From RGEC01 sp964626685 (GTDB lineage: Bacteria > Bacteroidota > Bacteroidia > NS11-12g > UBA955), in assembly GCA_964626685.1 (NCBI GenBank), contig CAZVJY010000006.1, forward strand, positions 81,391 to 145,390: a stretch of 64,000 nucleotides of DNA. Direction: 5' to 3'. Below, piece after piece: positions 43,208 to 52,790 of this stretch. The notes below the pieces were generated by a model. The model did no database searches, was not told the origin of the DNA, and saw only the letters and a program-made list of their open reading frames with translations. Within the stretch, counting starts at the first letter, position 1. Each line of letters opens with the position of its first letter. Position numbers and translations under genes: made by a program.

Positions 43208-45228
43208 GATATTCAGGCATTTCATTTGCACAGAAAAAAGATGATCTGTCAAAACTATGCGATGCCGAACAACTCCGTATTGATTTGCTGGACGGTAAAG
43301 CCGATACCAGTTCCGGATATGCTTCCCGTGCTCAGTTCGAGAGAGCCCGACAGGTGTATTTTCTGCGTGTGGATCAGATTCAGGCAGCATTAGATAAAAG
43401 CAGTTTTCCTAAAACAGAGCATGAACCGTTCTACAGGAATCTTATTGCATCTCTGCAAGGGGTAAATGCAGGAACAGTTAGGTTTCTGGGTTACTACGAT
43501 CAGTATTATGCAACAGTGCTTGAGCTTGCCAAAAATCAAGGTGTGCAAAAAGACCGTGAGTTGCTGAAAAACAATCTTTTTGTGGCATTGGAGGTTATAC
43601 CTTATTTCGTTAAAAGACCTGCAGCGCCCGATGTTATGCTTTTTGCAGCAGCCAAAAGACCTTATGATGTGCTGACCAAACATAACGATTATCAGCGCGA
43701 AGCCTGGATTCTGAGAGTACTGGAGACGGTTGCAAAAAATGATCCCAATGCCATAAAGCAGTTTATTGGCACACTGCATCCGGTTAACAATATACTCATA
43801 AGCAGTAGGGATTCTGTTGTATTAATGCTGTATGATATTTATCGTGCTTATGGCAGAAGCAGCAGCAGCTATACCAATATCCATATGGTGTATCACGGTG
43901 AACTGACGGTTGCACAAAGTGAAAAACTGGCTGCCGATGAGGATGCGTGGTTTACCAAATTGTGTTCGCTCAGACGAAATCCGGAGATTTTGGGCAGTTA
44001 TTCTGTTGACGCAGAACTTGCACACCATAGCATCAAGGTTATTCGGAAGATAAACCTGCTCCACGACGAGAAAAACGAGAAAATACGCTTCAAGCTTGCC
44101 GAAAACCTGAGTGCGGAAGAGCTGTACAACCTGATCGTGTACAGCCGCGACGAAATCTTCACCAGCACGTTTTTAGGTTTGTTTAAACGCATGATGCAGC
44201 GCCGCTCTGACAGCAGCATGTATGTGTTTTTCAGTAAAATGGGTTTTAACCGGTTCCGTACTTTTGTGCAAACCTGTGCAGGCTACAATACCCTGCAGCC
44301 TGTACTCAATACCATGTCCGCTGCAGAACAGGAACAGTTTATCAATGAAATTGTAAAACACCTCGATTTAACCGGTGGTAATCTGGGACCCGCCGTAGAA
44401 GTGGCAGATATTTTTGGTTCTTTGTCTGATTCACTGGTTCGCGAAAAGATGATTGCCCGCATCCACAAAGATTTGCGGCGTTGTTACCTGGCAGACAACC
44501 GGTACGGTATGAAGATTTACGGACTGCTTTATAAATTGGCAGGTAAAAATCCGGTTTTGGTGACGGGTATTTCAGTAAAATACAAGGTACCCGAGCTTAC
44601 GCGAGTGGAAGCAGAGCTGATGTTCCCAGACGGGAAAAACGTACAGCAGCACATTTTTTACGACGATGAAGATGGTAATGCCGCATTCAAGTCCTTTAGA
44701 GCTAAGTTTTCATCGGATAAAAACTATAAATTATTTGAAAATGAGGATTATCTGAAAATTGAGAGTACTGAGGGGAAGAAAATTGTTTTATACATGAACA
44801 AACCCAGTGTTGAAAAAGGGCTTGCCAATCTCATGGCGCTGTTTGAAAAAGAGAAAAGGTATCCTGATGTTGTAGTTCACCGTGGACACAGCTATCATCT
44901 GCAAACCACCATAGAAGTGCTAACCAGCAACACCAAGGTAGCCGTTCTGGGAAGTTGCGGCGGCTATCAAAACATCAGCCGGGTGCTCGAAAATGCCTCA
45001 GATGCACAGATTGTGAGCAGCAAACAAATTGGCACCTGGACCGTTAACAACGAACTTCTGAAAGATATGTGCGAAATGATGCGCACGGGAAGTGGTGAAA
45101 TTGAATGGAATACGCTGTGGGCGGGGATGGAAGAACGCATGAAAAACAACGACAAATGGAAAGATTACATTCCGCCTAACCGCAACCTGGGTGTTAAGTT
45201 TGTGAAAGCGTTCCAGGCAATGAAATAA
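43168..45228 (+). CDS. secreted protein with possible caspase-like (clan CD) C-terminal domain
   Basis: I do not recognise a named family. GTG at 43168 gives a good signal peptide (MAFLRTAFVILALGYSGISFAQ), while an earlier start would read through the TrmH gene in another frame. The 686 residues are mostly helical for about 450 residues. Near the end, DVVVHRGHSYH (H571/H574) followed by KVAVLGSCGG (C597), with a strand-turn spacing of about 25 residues, is the pattern of clan CD peptidases and CHAT domains. What follows (QIVSSKQIGTWTVNNELL) also fits the later part of that fold. Catalysis is unproven. Confidence 0.65.
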   Translation: MAFLRTAFVILALGYSGISFAQKKDDLSKLCDAEQLRIDLLDGKADTSSGYASRAQFERARQVYFLRVDQIQAALDKSSFPKTEHEPFYRNLIASLQGVNAGTVRFLGYYDQYYATVLELAKNQGVQKDRELLKNNLFVALEVIPYFVKRPAAPDVMLFAAAKRPYDVLTKHNDYQREAWILRVLETVAKNDPNAIKQFIGTLHPVNNILISSRDSVVLMLYDIYRAYGRSSSSYTNIHMVYHGELTVAQSEKLAADEDAWFTKLCSLRRNPEILGSYSVDAELAHHSIKVIRKINLLHDEKNEKIRFKLAENLSAEELYNLIVYSRDEIFTSTFLGLFKRMMQRRSDSSMYVFFSKMGFNRFRTFVQTCAGYNTLQPVLNTMSAAEQEQFINEIVKHLDLTGGNLGPAVEVADIFGSLSDSLVREKMIARIHKDLRRCYLADNRYGMKIYGLLYKLAGKNPVLVTGISVKYKVPELTRVEAELMFPDGKNVQQHIFYDDEDGNAAFKSFRAKFSSDKNYKLFENEDYLKIESTEGKKIVLYMNKPSVEKGLANLMALFEKEKRYPDVVVHRGHSYHLQTTIEVLTSNTKVAVLGSCGGYQNISRVLENASDAQIVSSKQIGTWTVNNELLKDMCEMMRTGSGEIEWNTLWAGMEERMKNNDKWKDYIPPNRNLGVKFVKAFQAMK

Positions 45229-45231
45229 AAT

Positions 45232-45849
45232 ATGGGGAAATTTCAGTTCTCCCGAAAACAAAGGCTGCAGCTGTGGTTGTTACTTGTTTTGGTAGTGATT
45301 GCCGGAATTGGAGGCTATCGCGGTTTAATCTCAATTATGATGGGAGAAAAGAATCAACCGGCTGTTTCAAAACAGGAAACTACGATTCACCGCCTGCACA
45401 ATTCCGCTTTGGATATCGAAAAGCCGGCTTTATTCAATGTGGTTTTCTTTCTCAGTAAGGATTGTCCGCTTTGCAACAACTACAAACCCCTGTTGGATTC
45501 CCTTCGCGAAGAATACGCCCGGGATTCCCGTTTTTTATTTGTGGGGCTGAGAACCGATGTGGATGCAGCCAACGACAGTAGCTACTTTTTTCCACTGGAA
45601 TACAATGCAGGAAAGGATGTGCACTACATCGCCGAAATTTTCAAGGCTACCACCACACCCGAGGTTTTTGTGGTAGATAGCAGCAATAAGGTTTGGTACA
45701 GCGGTGCCATCGATAACTGGTCGTTTGATACCGGTAAAAAAAGGCAATATGCTACCGAACATTATTTGAAAGATGCCTTGAAAGCATTGCGCAACGGTCA
45801 GAAACCTGAGTTTGCAGAAACCAAAGCGGTGGGCTGTTTTATCGAGTGA
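45232..45849 (+). CDS. thioredoxin-fold (redoxin-type) membrane-anchored protein
   Basis: This 205-residue protein has an N-terminal membrane anchor (LWLLLVLVVIAGIGGY, about 13-28), a thioredoxin fold with CPLC (about 79-82), TTPEVFVVDSSNKVWYSGAIDN (about 144-165) and a C-terminal Cys (VGCFIE). The last two features match redoxins found next to copper-monooxygenase-like proteins. It starts 3 bases after the upstream gene, and its stop overlaps the next start by one base (TGATG). A redox partner for the neighbour is likely. Confidence 0.83.
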   Translation: MGKFQFSRKQRLQLWLLLVLVVIAGIGGYRGLISIMMGEKNQPAVSKQETTIHRLHNSALDIEKPALFNVVFFLSKDCPLCNNYKPLLDSLREEYARDSRFLFVGLRTDVDAANDSSYFFPLEYNAGKDVHYIAEIFKATTTPEVFVVDSSNKVWYSGAIDNWSFDTGKKRQYATEHYLKDALKALRNGQKPEFAETKAVGCFIE

Positions 45850-47249
45850 TGATTTACTTTTGCAAAGGCATGTGGTTTTTACAGATTTTTACGGCCCTTT
45901 TTGCGGGCGTTTTTCTATTGCGTTGCGGAAGTAAACCTGAGGCAGGCGTGCCAGATAAACCCACGTTCGCCGACCACATTGCACCCATCGTGTTTAAAAA
46001 TTGCAGTCCATGCCATCGTGACAGCGGCGCGGCACCGTTTCCACTTACCAATTATGAACAGGTTAAGAAAAAAGCCAAAACCATAGCCAAGGTTACAGCA
46101 AAACGCTATATGCCGCCATGGCCGGCCGATCCTGCATATTCACATTTTGTGGGAGAGAAGTACCTGACGGATGCAGAGATTGCCACAATTGGACGCTGGG
46201 CTGAACAGGGTTGTGCGCCGGGTCAACAGGGAGAAAAACTTAGCTGGAAAGCCCCTGCATGGCGCAGTAACATAGGTAAGCCGGACTTGGTTTTGCCACT
46301 GCAAGCGGTAGAATTGTTGCCCAACCTGCGAGATCGCTTTTTTTTGGTAAAAATTCCGGGACTGCTTCCACGTGATACCTGGGTGCGCGCCATCGAGTTT
46401 GTGGCCGGAGAGCCCGATCTGGTGCATCATTTCAACGGACACATTCTAATGTATGAGCCTGGCGCTAAAAAGAACCATGCAAAGCCTCCGTTTAATGTGG
46501 AAATTACCTCCGGCGAATATGACAGTGATTTTAGCAAGCTGGATTTGTTGAACGATAATGGCAGTAAGCCTTTCAGGTTGCACAGCGCGGTAAACTATTT
46601 GCCGGGTGTGCAGGCAACGGCGTATCCCAATGGAATTGGCACTTTCAGGCTGTCCAAGATGTTTACCGTGGTGGGCAATGATCTGCACTACGGTCCAGGA
46701 AACCGCAAAACCACCGATAAAAGCTACATTAATCTGTTTTTTACCGATAAACCGCCTACCCGTGAAACCCGCGAACTGATGCTTGGAACCAACGGTGTGA
46801 GCTCGATTGTACCACCGCTTCAGATTGAACCCAATACCCGGAGCAGGCACAGCACCCGTTTTCAGGTAGATGCCGATATTTCCTTACTCACGGTGAATCC
46901 GCATTTGCACTTGCTGGGTAAAAGCATCAAGGGCTATGCCGTGAAACCCAATGGAGATACCGTAAAGCTGATTTCCATTCCCAAATGGGATTTCAGGTGG
47001 CAGTATTTTTACACGTTTAAAACACCCGTGCATTTACCTGCGGGAACCTGGATTATTTCTGAGGCAGAATTTGACAATACCGCCGATAATCCCAACAACC
47101 CAAACCGGCCTCCCAAAAGGGTAGGAGAGCGCCTTGAGTATGGCGGTGCCAGCATGCGCGCGGGAGATGAAATGTTTCAGTTTATTCTTACCTACATGCT
47201 TTACCAAAAGGGTGATGAGGTTATATCGCTGGAAACAGTGAAAAAATAA
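45849..47249 (+). CDS. cytochrome c / copper type II monooxygenase-like lipoprotein
   Basis: This 466-residue protein has a lipoprotein-like signal (FLLRCGS), a cytochrome c domain with CSPCH (about 53-57; haem-binding CxxCH) and a C-terminal copper-binding region resembling the second domain of peptidylglycine monooxygenase-type enzymes (NPHLHLLGKS, about 351-360; RAGDEMFQF with a Met ligand candidate). DLVHHFNGH supplies more His ligands. The substrate is unknown. It is coupled to the redoxin gene. The ATG at 45849 is used; a GTG one codon earlier is possible. Confidence 0.83.
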   Translation: MIYFCKGMWFLQIFTALFAGVFLLRCGSKPEAGVPDKPTFADHIAPIVFKNCSPCHRDSGAAPFPLTNYEQVKKKAKTIAKVTAKRYMPPWPADPAYSHFVGEKYLTDAEIATIGRWAEQGCAPGQQGEKLSWKAPAWRSNIGKPDLVLPLQAVELLPNLRDRFFLVKIPGLLPRDTWVRAIEFVAGEPDLVHHFNGHILMYEPGAKKNHAKPPFNVEITSGEYDSDFSKLDLLNDNGSKPFRLHSAVNYLPGVQATAYPNGIGTFRLSKMFTVVGNDLHYGPGNRKTTDKSYINLFFTDKPPTRETRELMLGTNGVSSIVPPLQIEPNTRSRHSTRFQVDADISLLTVNPHLHLLGKSIKGYAVKPNGDTVKLISIPKWDFRWQYFYTFKTPVHLPAGTWIISEAEFDNTADNPNNPNRPPKRVGERLEYGGASMRAGDEMFQFILTYMLYQKGDEVISLETVKK

Positions 47250-47265
47250 AATGCCTTTCATTCAC

Positions 47266-47273
47266 TAAATTTG
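47266..47273 (+). promoter_or_regulatory. -7 box of the GNAT-like gene
   Basis: TAAATTTG matches TAnnTTTG and ends 4 bases before the GTG start codon. The gene could alternatively be read from the upstream operon. Confidence 0.45.
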
Positions 47274-47277
47274 TATC

Positions 47278-48384
47278 GTGTTTACCCTAAAACAAGTTCC
47301 AGGTCAGGCCTCCATTGCCGATTTTCATGACGTTGCTAAGCTTGTTTATAAAAACGATCCGGATTACATTCAGCCCATTACCAAAGACGTAGAAGATGTT
47401 TTTGATCCAAAACAAAACCCGGCCTTTGAGGGCGGAGATATTGTTCGTTGGGTGTTGTTTGACGGTAACAAAGGCATAGGCAGGGTTGCGGCATTTTACC
47501 AGACCAAAAACAGCGGAGAGCGTATGGGAGGCATGGGGTTCTTTGAGTGCATTGATAACCGTGATGCAGCCAATGCGCTGTTCGATGCCTGCAAAAACTG
47601 GCTTAATGAAAAAGGGCTTTCCTACATGGATGGGCCCGTTAATTTTGGTGACCGTGACAGTTTCTGGGGTTTGCTGGTAGAAAAGCACTCTTATCCCAGC
47701 TACCGCGAAGCATATCAGCCTGTTTACTACCGTGGTTTTTTCGAGGACTACGGTTTTGAGAAGATTTTTGAGCAAAAGACCTGCGACATCACAGACAATG
47801 TTTTCAATTTTGAGCGATTCAGTAAACTGGGTAGTCGGGCAATGAATAATCCAAAATACAGTTTTGTAAGCCTGGATTACAGCCGGTTGGATAAATTCTC
47901 TGCCGATTTCGTCCGAATTTACAATGAGGCCTGGGCGCATCATGAAGATTATAAGCCCCTCACGCTGGAGAAAATGCTGGCCAGGTTAAAGAAGGTTAAG
48001 CCTGTGATGCCCCCGGATTTCGCCGTTTTTGCCTATGCCGATGACCGACCTATTGGGTTTTTCGTGAGCATCCTTGAGGTAAACCAGGTATTTAGGCATT
48101 TTGGCGGTAAACTATCGGTTTGGAACATGCTGCGTTTTTTATGGATGCGTCGCAGTATCAATAAAGTCAGGGGTATTGTATTCGGAGTGGTACCTGATTT
48201 TCAAAACCTGGGTGTAGAGACAGGGATGATTATGACGTTTTATAACAGCCTAAAAAAAAATCCGCACATAAAAGTGGCAGAACTGGCGTGGATAGGGGAT
48301 TTTAACGCCAAAATGCTAAGTATGCTCGAGTCTTTGGGAGCCTACACAGCCAAGGTTCATTACACTTATCGCAAAAAATTTTAA
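47278..48384 (+). CDS. GNAT-like protein of unknown function
   Basis: This 368-residue protein looks like a large GNAT-fold or FemAB-related protein: RMGGMGFFECIDNRDAANALFD in the middle and AELAWIGDFNAKMLSMLESLGA near the end resemble the acetyl-CoA-binding and terminal parts of GNAT domains. No closer family is recognised. The start is GTG at 47278, with no ATG until residue 82. A TAAATTTG box (47266-47273) ends only 4 bases before it, so the transcript may be nearly leaderless. It is followed by tRNA-Lys. Confidence 0.72.
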   Translation: MFTLKQVPGQASIADFHDVAKLVYKNDPDYIQPITKDVEDVFDPKQNPAFEGGDIVRWVLFDGNKGIGRVAAFYQTKNSGERMGGMGFFECIDNRDAANALFDACKNWLNEKGLSYMDGPVNFGDRDSFWGLLVEKHSYPSYREAYQPVYYRGFFEDYGFEKIFEQKTCDITDNVFNFERFSKLGSRAMNNPKYSFVSLDYSRLDKFSADFVRIYNEAWAHHEDYKPLTLEKMLARLKKVKPVMPPDFAVFAYADDRPIGFFVSILEVNQVFRHFGGKLSVWNMLRFLWMRRSINKVRGIVFGVVPDFQNLGVETGMIMTFYNSLKKNPHIKVAELAWIGDFNAKMLSMLESLGAYTAKVHYTYRKKF

Positions 48385-48390
48385 AAAAGG

Positions 48391-48422
48391 TTTGGGATAA
48401 CCCAAGACAATCCATAATTTTG
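48391..48422 (+). promoter_or_regulatory. promoter of tRNA-Lys (TTTG-N20-TAATTTTG)
   Basis: TTTG at 48391-48394 and TAATTTTG at 48415-48422 are 20 bases apart, a textbook match. The tRNA begins 20 bases downstream. Confidence 0.7.
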
Positions 48423-48441
48423 CAGTCCCAAAAAACGGGAT

Positions 48442-48514
48442 GATTCCGTAGCTCAGTTGGTAGAGCAATACACTTTTAATGTATGGGTCCTGGGTTCGAG
48501 TCCCAGCGGGATCA
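48442..48514 (+). tRNA. tRNA-Lys (anticodon UUU)
   Basis: The 73-base gene has acceptor GATTCCG with CGGGATC, anticodon stem ATACA/TGTAT around CTTTTAA (anticodon TTT) and T arm CTGGG-TTCGAGT-CCCAG. The discriminator is A and CCA is not encoded. Confidence 0.97.
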
Positions 48515-48515
48515 C

Positions 48516-48541
48516 AAAGCGGCTTAAAAGCCGCTTTTTTT
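48516..48541 (+). terminator. terminator after tRNA-Lys
   Basis: The hairpin AAAGCGGC-ttaaaa-GCCGCTTT is followed by T residues. The 137 bases from here to the next gene hold nothing I recognise except a TACCTTTG box at 48648-48655. Confidence 0.85.
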
Positions 48542-48647
48542 ATGGATAATTACTTAATCCATTTTCATCGTTTTAAGAATTACTTTGGATATTGAAGCCA
48601 TGGTGAAATCTAATTCATCAGGCATCATCGAATTATTGTCTAACACT

Positions 48648-48655
48648 TACCTTTG
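48648..48655 (+). promoter_or_regulatory. -7 box of the RND efflux operon
   Basis: TACCTTTG matches TAnnTTTG and ends 23 bases before the ATG at 48679. The -33 side is weak. Confidence 0.4.
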
Positions 48656-48678
48656 TGTATTATTCGTTTCACGAAATA

Positions 48679-49743
48679 ATGAAGAAGATTCACAAAGGCT
48701 GGTATGTTTTTTTGGTGGCGGTGGTTTTGCTGGCGTTGCTGAAATGGAAGCTTTTTCCATCGCCCAAACAAACCGAAGACAACAAGCCCAAAGCTGCAAT
48801 TGCCAAGGTAAGTGCCATGGTGGTGCAACCTTCTGAATTTAGCGATGAGGTTTCCGTGTCGGGAACCGTTATGCCAGCTGAAATGGTGGTACTTCAGCCC
48901 GAAATGTCCGGAAAAATTACAGGGATCTTTTTTCAGGAGGGCACAGGCGTTTCTGCAGGGCAGTTGCTGGTAAAACTCAACGATGCCGAATGGCAGGCCC
49001 AGCGCAAAAAACTAAAGGCCCAGCTCGCACAGGCGAGTACCGATGCTGAACGCAACCGCAAATTGTTTGAAGCCAAAGCCGTTTCACGCGAGGTATTGGA
49101 GGCGTCTCTGGTTAATGTGGAGGCCCTGCAGGCTGATTTGGAACTGAATGCATCTCAGATTGCCAAAACCGAAATCAGGGCTCCGTTTGCAGGGAAAATA
49201 GGAAACAGGGACGTGAGTGTGGGTGCTACTGTCAATACTGCTACACAAATTGCAATCCTTTACCAGAATCAATCGCTCAAAGTAAAGTGTTATCTGCCAT
49301 CCGCCTTTAGGCAAGGCCTCAAAGAAGGCTCTGAACTGTCCGTAAAATTCAATTCTGGTTCTGTGGTTCAGGCACGTGTTTATAGCATAGAACCGGCATC
49401 GGATGCAGTGGCAGGGACGTTTGAAACCCGCGCATCGCTGAAATCCACATCCGAAGCCCAGCCCGGTGATATGGTAACGGTTTCGGTACGCAAAACTGCC
49501 TTAGCGCCTGCTATGCGTATCCCAGCCGGAGCGCTGCTACCTGTGCTGAAAGGCAACCGTGTGTTTGTGGTTAAAGAAGGCAAAGCTGAACCCCGCGATG
49601 TAACCACAGGTACCCGCAACGACAGCAGTGTGCTGATTTTGTCGGGGCTACAGGCCGGTGATTCCCTCATTACGGGTGGGCTGATGTTTGTGAAACCGGG
49701 TATTGCCGTGAAAGTGCTGCCTAACAAGCCATCCAGACCATGA
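48679..49743 (+). CDS. RND efflux periplasmic adaptor (membrane fusion protein)
   Basis: This 354-residue adaptor links the inner-membrane pump to the outer-membrane channel. It has an N-terminal membrane anchor (about 6-21), a barrel-sandwich segment (VSVSGTVMPAEMVVLQPEMSGKI), a coiled-coil hairpin (about 110-160), a second sandwich half (IRAPFAGKIGNRDVSVG) and a beta-barrel/MP domain. The start MKKIHKG at 48679 is preferred over a GTG eight codons earlier. It overlaps the pump gene by 4 bases (ATGA). Confidence 0.95.
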   Translation: MKKIHKGWYVFLVAVVLLALLKWKLFPSPKQTEDNKPKAAIAKVSAMVVQPSEFSDEVSVSGTVMPAEMVVLQPEMSGKITGIFFQEGTGVSAGQLLVKLNDAEWQAQRKKLKAQLAQASTDAERNRKLFEAKAVSREVLEASLVNVEALQADLELNASQIAKTEIRAPFAGKIGNRDVSVGATVNTATQIAILYQNQSLKVKCYLPSAFRQGLKEGSELSVKFNSGSVVQARVYSIEPASDAVAGTFETRASLKSTSEAQPGDMVTVSVRKTALAPAMRIPAGALLPVLKGNRVFVVKEGKAEPRDVTTGTRNDSSVLILSGLQAGDSLITGGLMFVKPGIAVKVLPNKPSRP

Positions 49744-52700
49744 ACCTTTCCGAACTGAGCGTAAAACGACCCGTGCTGAGCATGGTGATGTCTTTGCTCA
49801 TACTGGTTTTTGGTGGTATTGGTTATAAGTTTTTAGGCGTTCGCGAATTTCCTTCCATAGATCCGCCTATCATTACCGTAAGAACGGGCTACACCGGTGC
49901 CAATGCCGAAGTGGTGGAAAGCCAGATAACCGAGCCGCTGGAGAAAGCCCTAAACAGCATTGAAGGTATACGGACCATTTCCTCTGCCAGCAACCAGGGG
50001 AGTTCCGTCATTACACTCGAGTTCGAACTCAGTGTGGATCTGGAAAGGGCCGCCAATGATGTTCGCGACAAGGTTTCACAGGCTGTAAGGCAGCTTCCGC
50101 AGGATATTGATGCCGTTCCCAGCGTTTCCAAGGCAGATGCCAACAGCGATGCGATTCTCAGTATGACGGTGCGAAGCAGCGACCGCAAACAAACCGATCT
50201 GAGCGATTATGCTGAAAACGTAATTGCCCAGCGGATTCAAACCATTCCGGGCGTGAGCGGTGTGCAAATCTGGGGGCAAAAACGCTATGCCATGCGACTG
50301 TGGCTGAATCCGGCCCAAATGGCAGCCCGGGGTGTTTCGCCCTCCGATGTGCGCCTCGCACTGCAGCAGCAAAACGTGGATTTACCCTCTGGTAAAATAG
50401 AAGGCAATACCACTGAACTCAACATCAATACCCGCGCCAACCTGGAAACCGTGGCGGAATTTGAAAACATGCTCCTGAAAAGCACCAATGCAGGCAATGT
50501 ATATCTGAAAGATGTGGCACAGGTGCAGCTGGGTCCCGAAAATGAAACCACCATACTCAGGCAAAGCGGTGTGCCCATGGTGGCTATCGCTGTGGTGCCT
50601 CAGCCCGGTTCCAACCAGATTGAAATTGCCACGGAATTTTATAAACGGCTTGAATCCCTGAAAAAAGAACTTCCCGCCGATATAGAGCTTGATGTCGTGC
50701 TCGATACTACCGAATTTGTGCGCCGTTCCGTCAAGGAAGTAGGCGAAACCCTCCTCATCGCTTTTGTACTGGTGATATTGGTGGTATACCTGTTCTTCCG
50801 CGATGCCATCGTGGCCATCCGCCCTCTGATAGATATTCCCGTTTCGCTGGTGGGAACGTTTTTCATTATGTACCTCATGGGCTTTTCCATTAATGTGCTA
50901 ACCCTGCTGGCCATTGTGCTGGCAACCGGATTGGTAGTGGATGACGGCATTGTGGTAACAGAAAATATATACAAGCGTATAGAAAAAGGAGAGAATCCTG
51001 TAACCGCCGCCATTGAGGGCACACGCGAAATTATCTTTGCCGTGGTCAGTACATCACTAACCCTGGCCGCTGTCTTTTTACCCGTAATTTTCCTGCAAGG
51101 CTTTACCGGAAGGCTTTTCAGGGAATTTGGCGTGGTGCTGGCATCATCCGTGCTGATTTCAGCTTTTGTATCGTTGACCCTCACACCCATGCTCAATGCT
51201 TATCTGGTGCGGAAAAACAACAAACGAAGCCGTTTCTACGAAGCTACGGAGCCTTTTTTTGAAAGACTAAACAGCGGCTACCGAAACTGGCTGAACGGCA
51301 TACTACACAAGAAATGGTTGGCAATGGGGATTTTGATATTATCCCTGGCTGCAGGTGTATATTATTTTAAAATCCTGCCCAAAGAACTGGCTCCCATGGA
51401 TGACCGCAACTGGTTTCGTTTGTCGGTTACAGCCCCTGAAAGTGCATCCTACGAATATACCGATGCCCACATGATGCAGCTGGCCCAGTTTCTGGATGAT
51501 TCTGTTCCTGAAATCGCCGTGGCACTTACCGTTACTTCACCGCAATTTTCGGGCTCGGGTTCCGTGAATACAGGTTTTGCCCGCATCCGGCTCACCGATG
51601 CCTCCCAACGCAAGCGCAGTCAGGCCGAAATTGCCCAGTATATTCAGAAAAAGACCATGGGCATGAACACGGCCAAAACCTTTGTCATTCAGCCCCAGAC
51701 CATTTCTACAGGCGGTGCGGGTTTCGGACAGCCCGTGCAGTTTGTTATACAGGCTCAGAACTTTGAAAAACTAAAGGCGGTGCTGCCTGCTTTTATGGAG
51801 GACGCGTCCAAAGACCCAAACCTGCAGGCGGTGGATGTGAATCTAAAATTCAACAAACCTGAAATTAACATAGAAATAGACCGCGAACGTGCCGCAAAAG
51901 CGGGGGTGAGTATGCAGGAAATTGCCCAGACCCTGCAACTGGCATTCAGCGCACAGCGTTTTGGTTACTTTACGCAAGGCGGACGTCAGTATCAGGTTAT
52001 AGGGCAGCTGGACAGGGCCAACCGCGATGAACCCGCCGATCTGGAGGGTTTGTATGTGAAAAACCGCAATGGAGAACCGGTTCAACTGAGAACCCTTGTG
52101 AAAGTGAATGAAGAAAGCGCACCGCCCCAGCGTTACCATTACAACCGTTTTGTCTCGGCTACCGTATCTGCCGGTTTACCGCCTGGTAAAACCGTGGGAG
52201 ATGGCATCAAAGCCATGCGCAATATTGCCAAAAAGCACCTGGATGATACCTACAAAACCGAACTCACGGGCAGTTCCCGCGATTTTGAGGAAAGCAATGA
52301 CAACCTTTCGTTCATATTTCTATTGTCGCTGCTGCTGATTTACCTGCTGTTGGCCGCCCAGTTTGAAAGCCTCACCGATCCGTTTATTATCATGCTCACG
52401 GTGCCACTGGCGCTAGCAGGCGCTTTGTTTTCATTGTGGTATTTTAACCAAACCCTCAACATATTCTCGCAGATTGGCATTATCATGCTTATTGGCCTGG
52501 TAACCAAAAACGGTATCCTGATTGTAGAATTTGCCAACCAGCTGCGCGAAAACGGCAAAAGCAAGTTCGACGCCATTCTGCAGGCTTCCGAAATGCGTCT
52601 CAGACCCATTTTAATGACCACCATTGCCACGATCTTTGGTGCGCTGCCTATTGCCATCGCTTTTGGTTCCGGTGCAGCCAGCAGGCAGGGAATGGGGATT

Positions 52701-52790
52701 GTGGTGATGGGGGGATTGATGATATCGCTGTTGTTTACCCTCATTGTCATACCCACCATGTATCTGTGGTTATCTAAAAACAAACGATGA
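49740..52790 (+). CDS. RND efflux pump (HAE1/AcrB-type) permease
   Basis: This 1016-residue inner-membrane pump has twelve membrane helices in two halves, with two large periplasmic loops. It begins MNLSELSVKRPVLSMVMSLLILVFGGIGY and shows the helix 4 pair LATGLVVDDGIVVTENIYKRIE (the two Asp residues used in proton transfer) and, in the second half, LIGLVTKNGILIVEFANQL. It is the AcrB/MexB type driven by the proton gradient. Substrates (drugs, dyes or envelope molecules) cannot be read. It is coupled to the TolC gene by 4 bases. Confidence 0.97.
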   Translation: MNLSELSVKRPVLSMVMSLLILVFGGIGYKFLGVREFPSIDPPIITVRTGYTGANAEVVESQITEPLEKALNSIEGIRTISSASNQGSSVITLEFELSVDLERAANDVRDKVSQAVRQLPQDIDAVPSVSKADANSDAILSMTVRSSDRKQTDLSDYAENVIAQRIQTIPGVSGVQIWGQKRYAMRLWLNPAQMAARGVSPSDVRLALQQQNVDLPSGKIEGNTTELNINTRANLETVAEFENMLLKSTNAGNVYLKDVAQVQLGPENETTILRQSGVPMVAIAVVPQPGSNQIEIATEFYKRLESLKKELPADIELDVVLDTTEFVRRSVKEVGETLLIAFVLVILVVYLFFRDAIVAIRPLIDIPVSLVGTFFIMYLMGFSINVLTLLAIVLATGLVVDDGIVVTENIYKRIEKGENPVTAAIEGTREIIFAVVSTSLTLAAVFLPVIFLQGFTGRLFREFGVVLASSVLISAFVSLTLTPMLNAYLVRKNNKRSRFYEATEPFFERLNSGYRNWLNGILHKKWLAMGILILSLAAGVYYFKILPKELAPMDDRNWFRLSVTAPESASYEYTDAHMMQLAQFLDDSVPEIAVALTVTSPQFSGSGSVNTGFARIRLTDASQRKRSQAEIAQYIQKKTMGMNTAKTFVIQPQTISTGGAGFGQPVQFVIQAQNFEKLKAVLPAFMEDASKDPNLQAVDVNLKFNKPEINIEIDRERAAKAGVSMQEIAQTLQLAFSAQRFGYFTQGGRQYQVIGQLDRANRDEPADLEGLYVKNRNGEPVQLRTLVKVNEESAPPQRYHYNRFVSATVSAGLPPGKTVGDGIKAMRNIAKKHLDDTYKTELTGSSRDFEESNDNLSFIFLLSLLLIYLLLAAQFESLTDPFIIMLTVPLALAGALFSLWYFNQTLNIFSQIGIIMLIGLVTKNGILIVEFANQLRENGKSKFDAILQASEMRLRPILMTTIATIFGALPIAIAFGSGAASRQGMGIVVMGGLMISLLFTLIVIPTMYLWLSKNKR

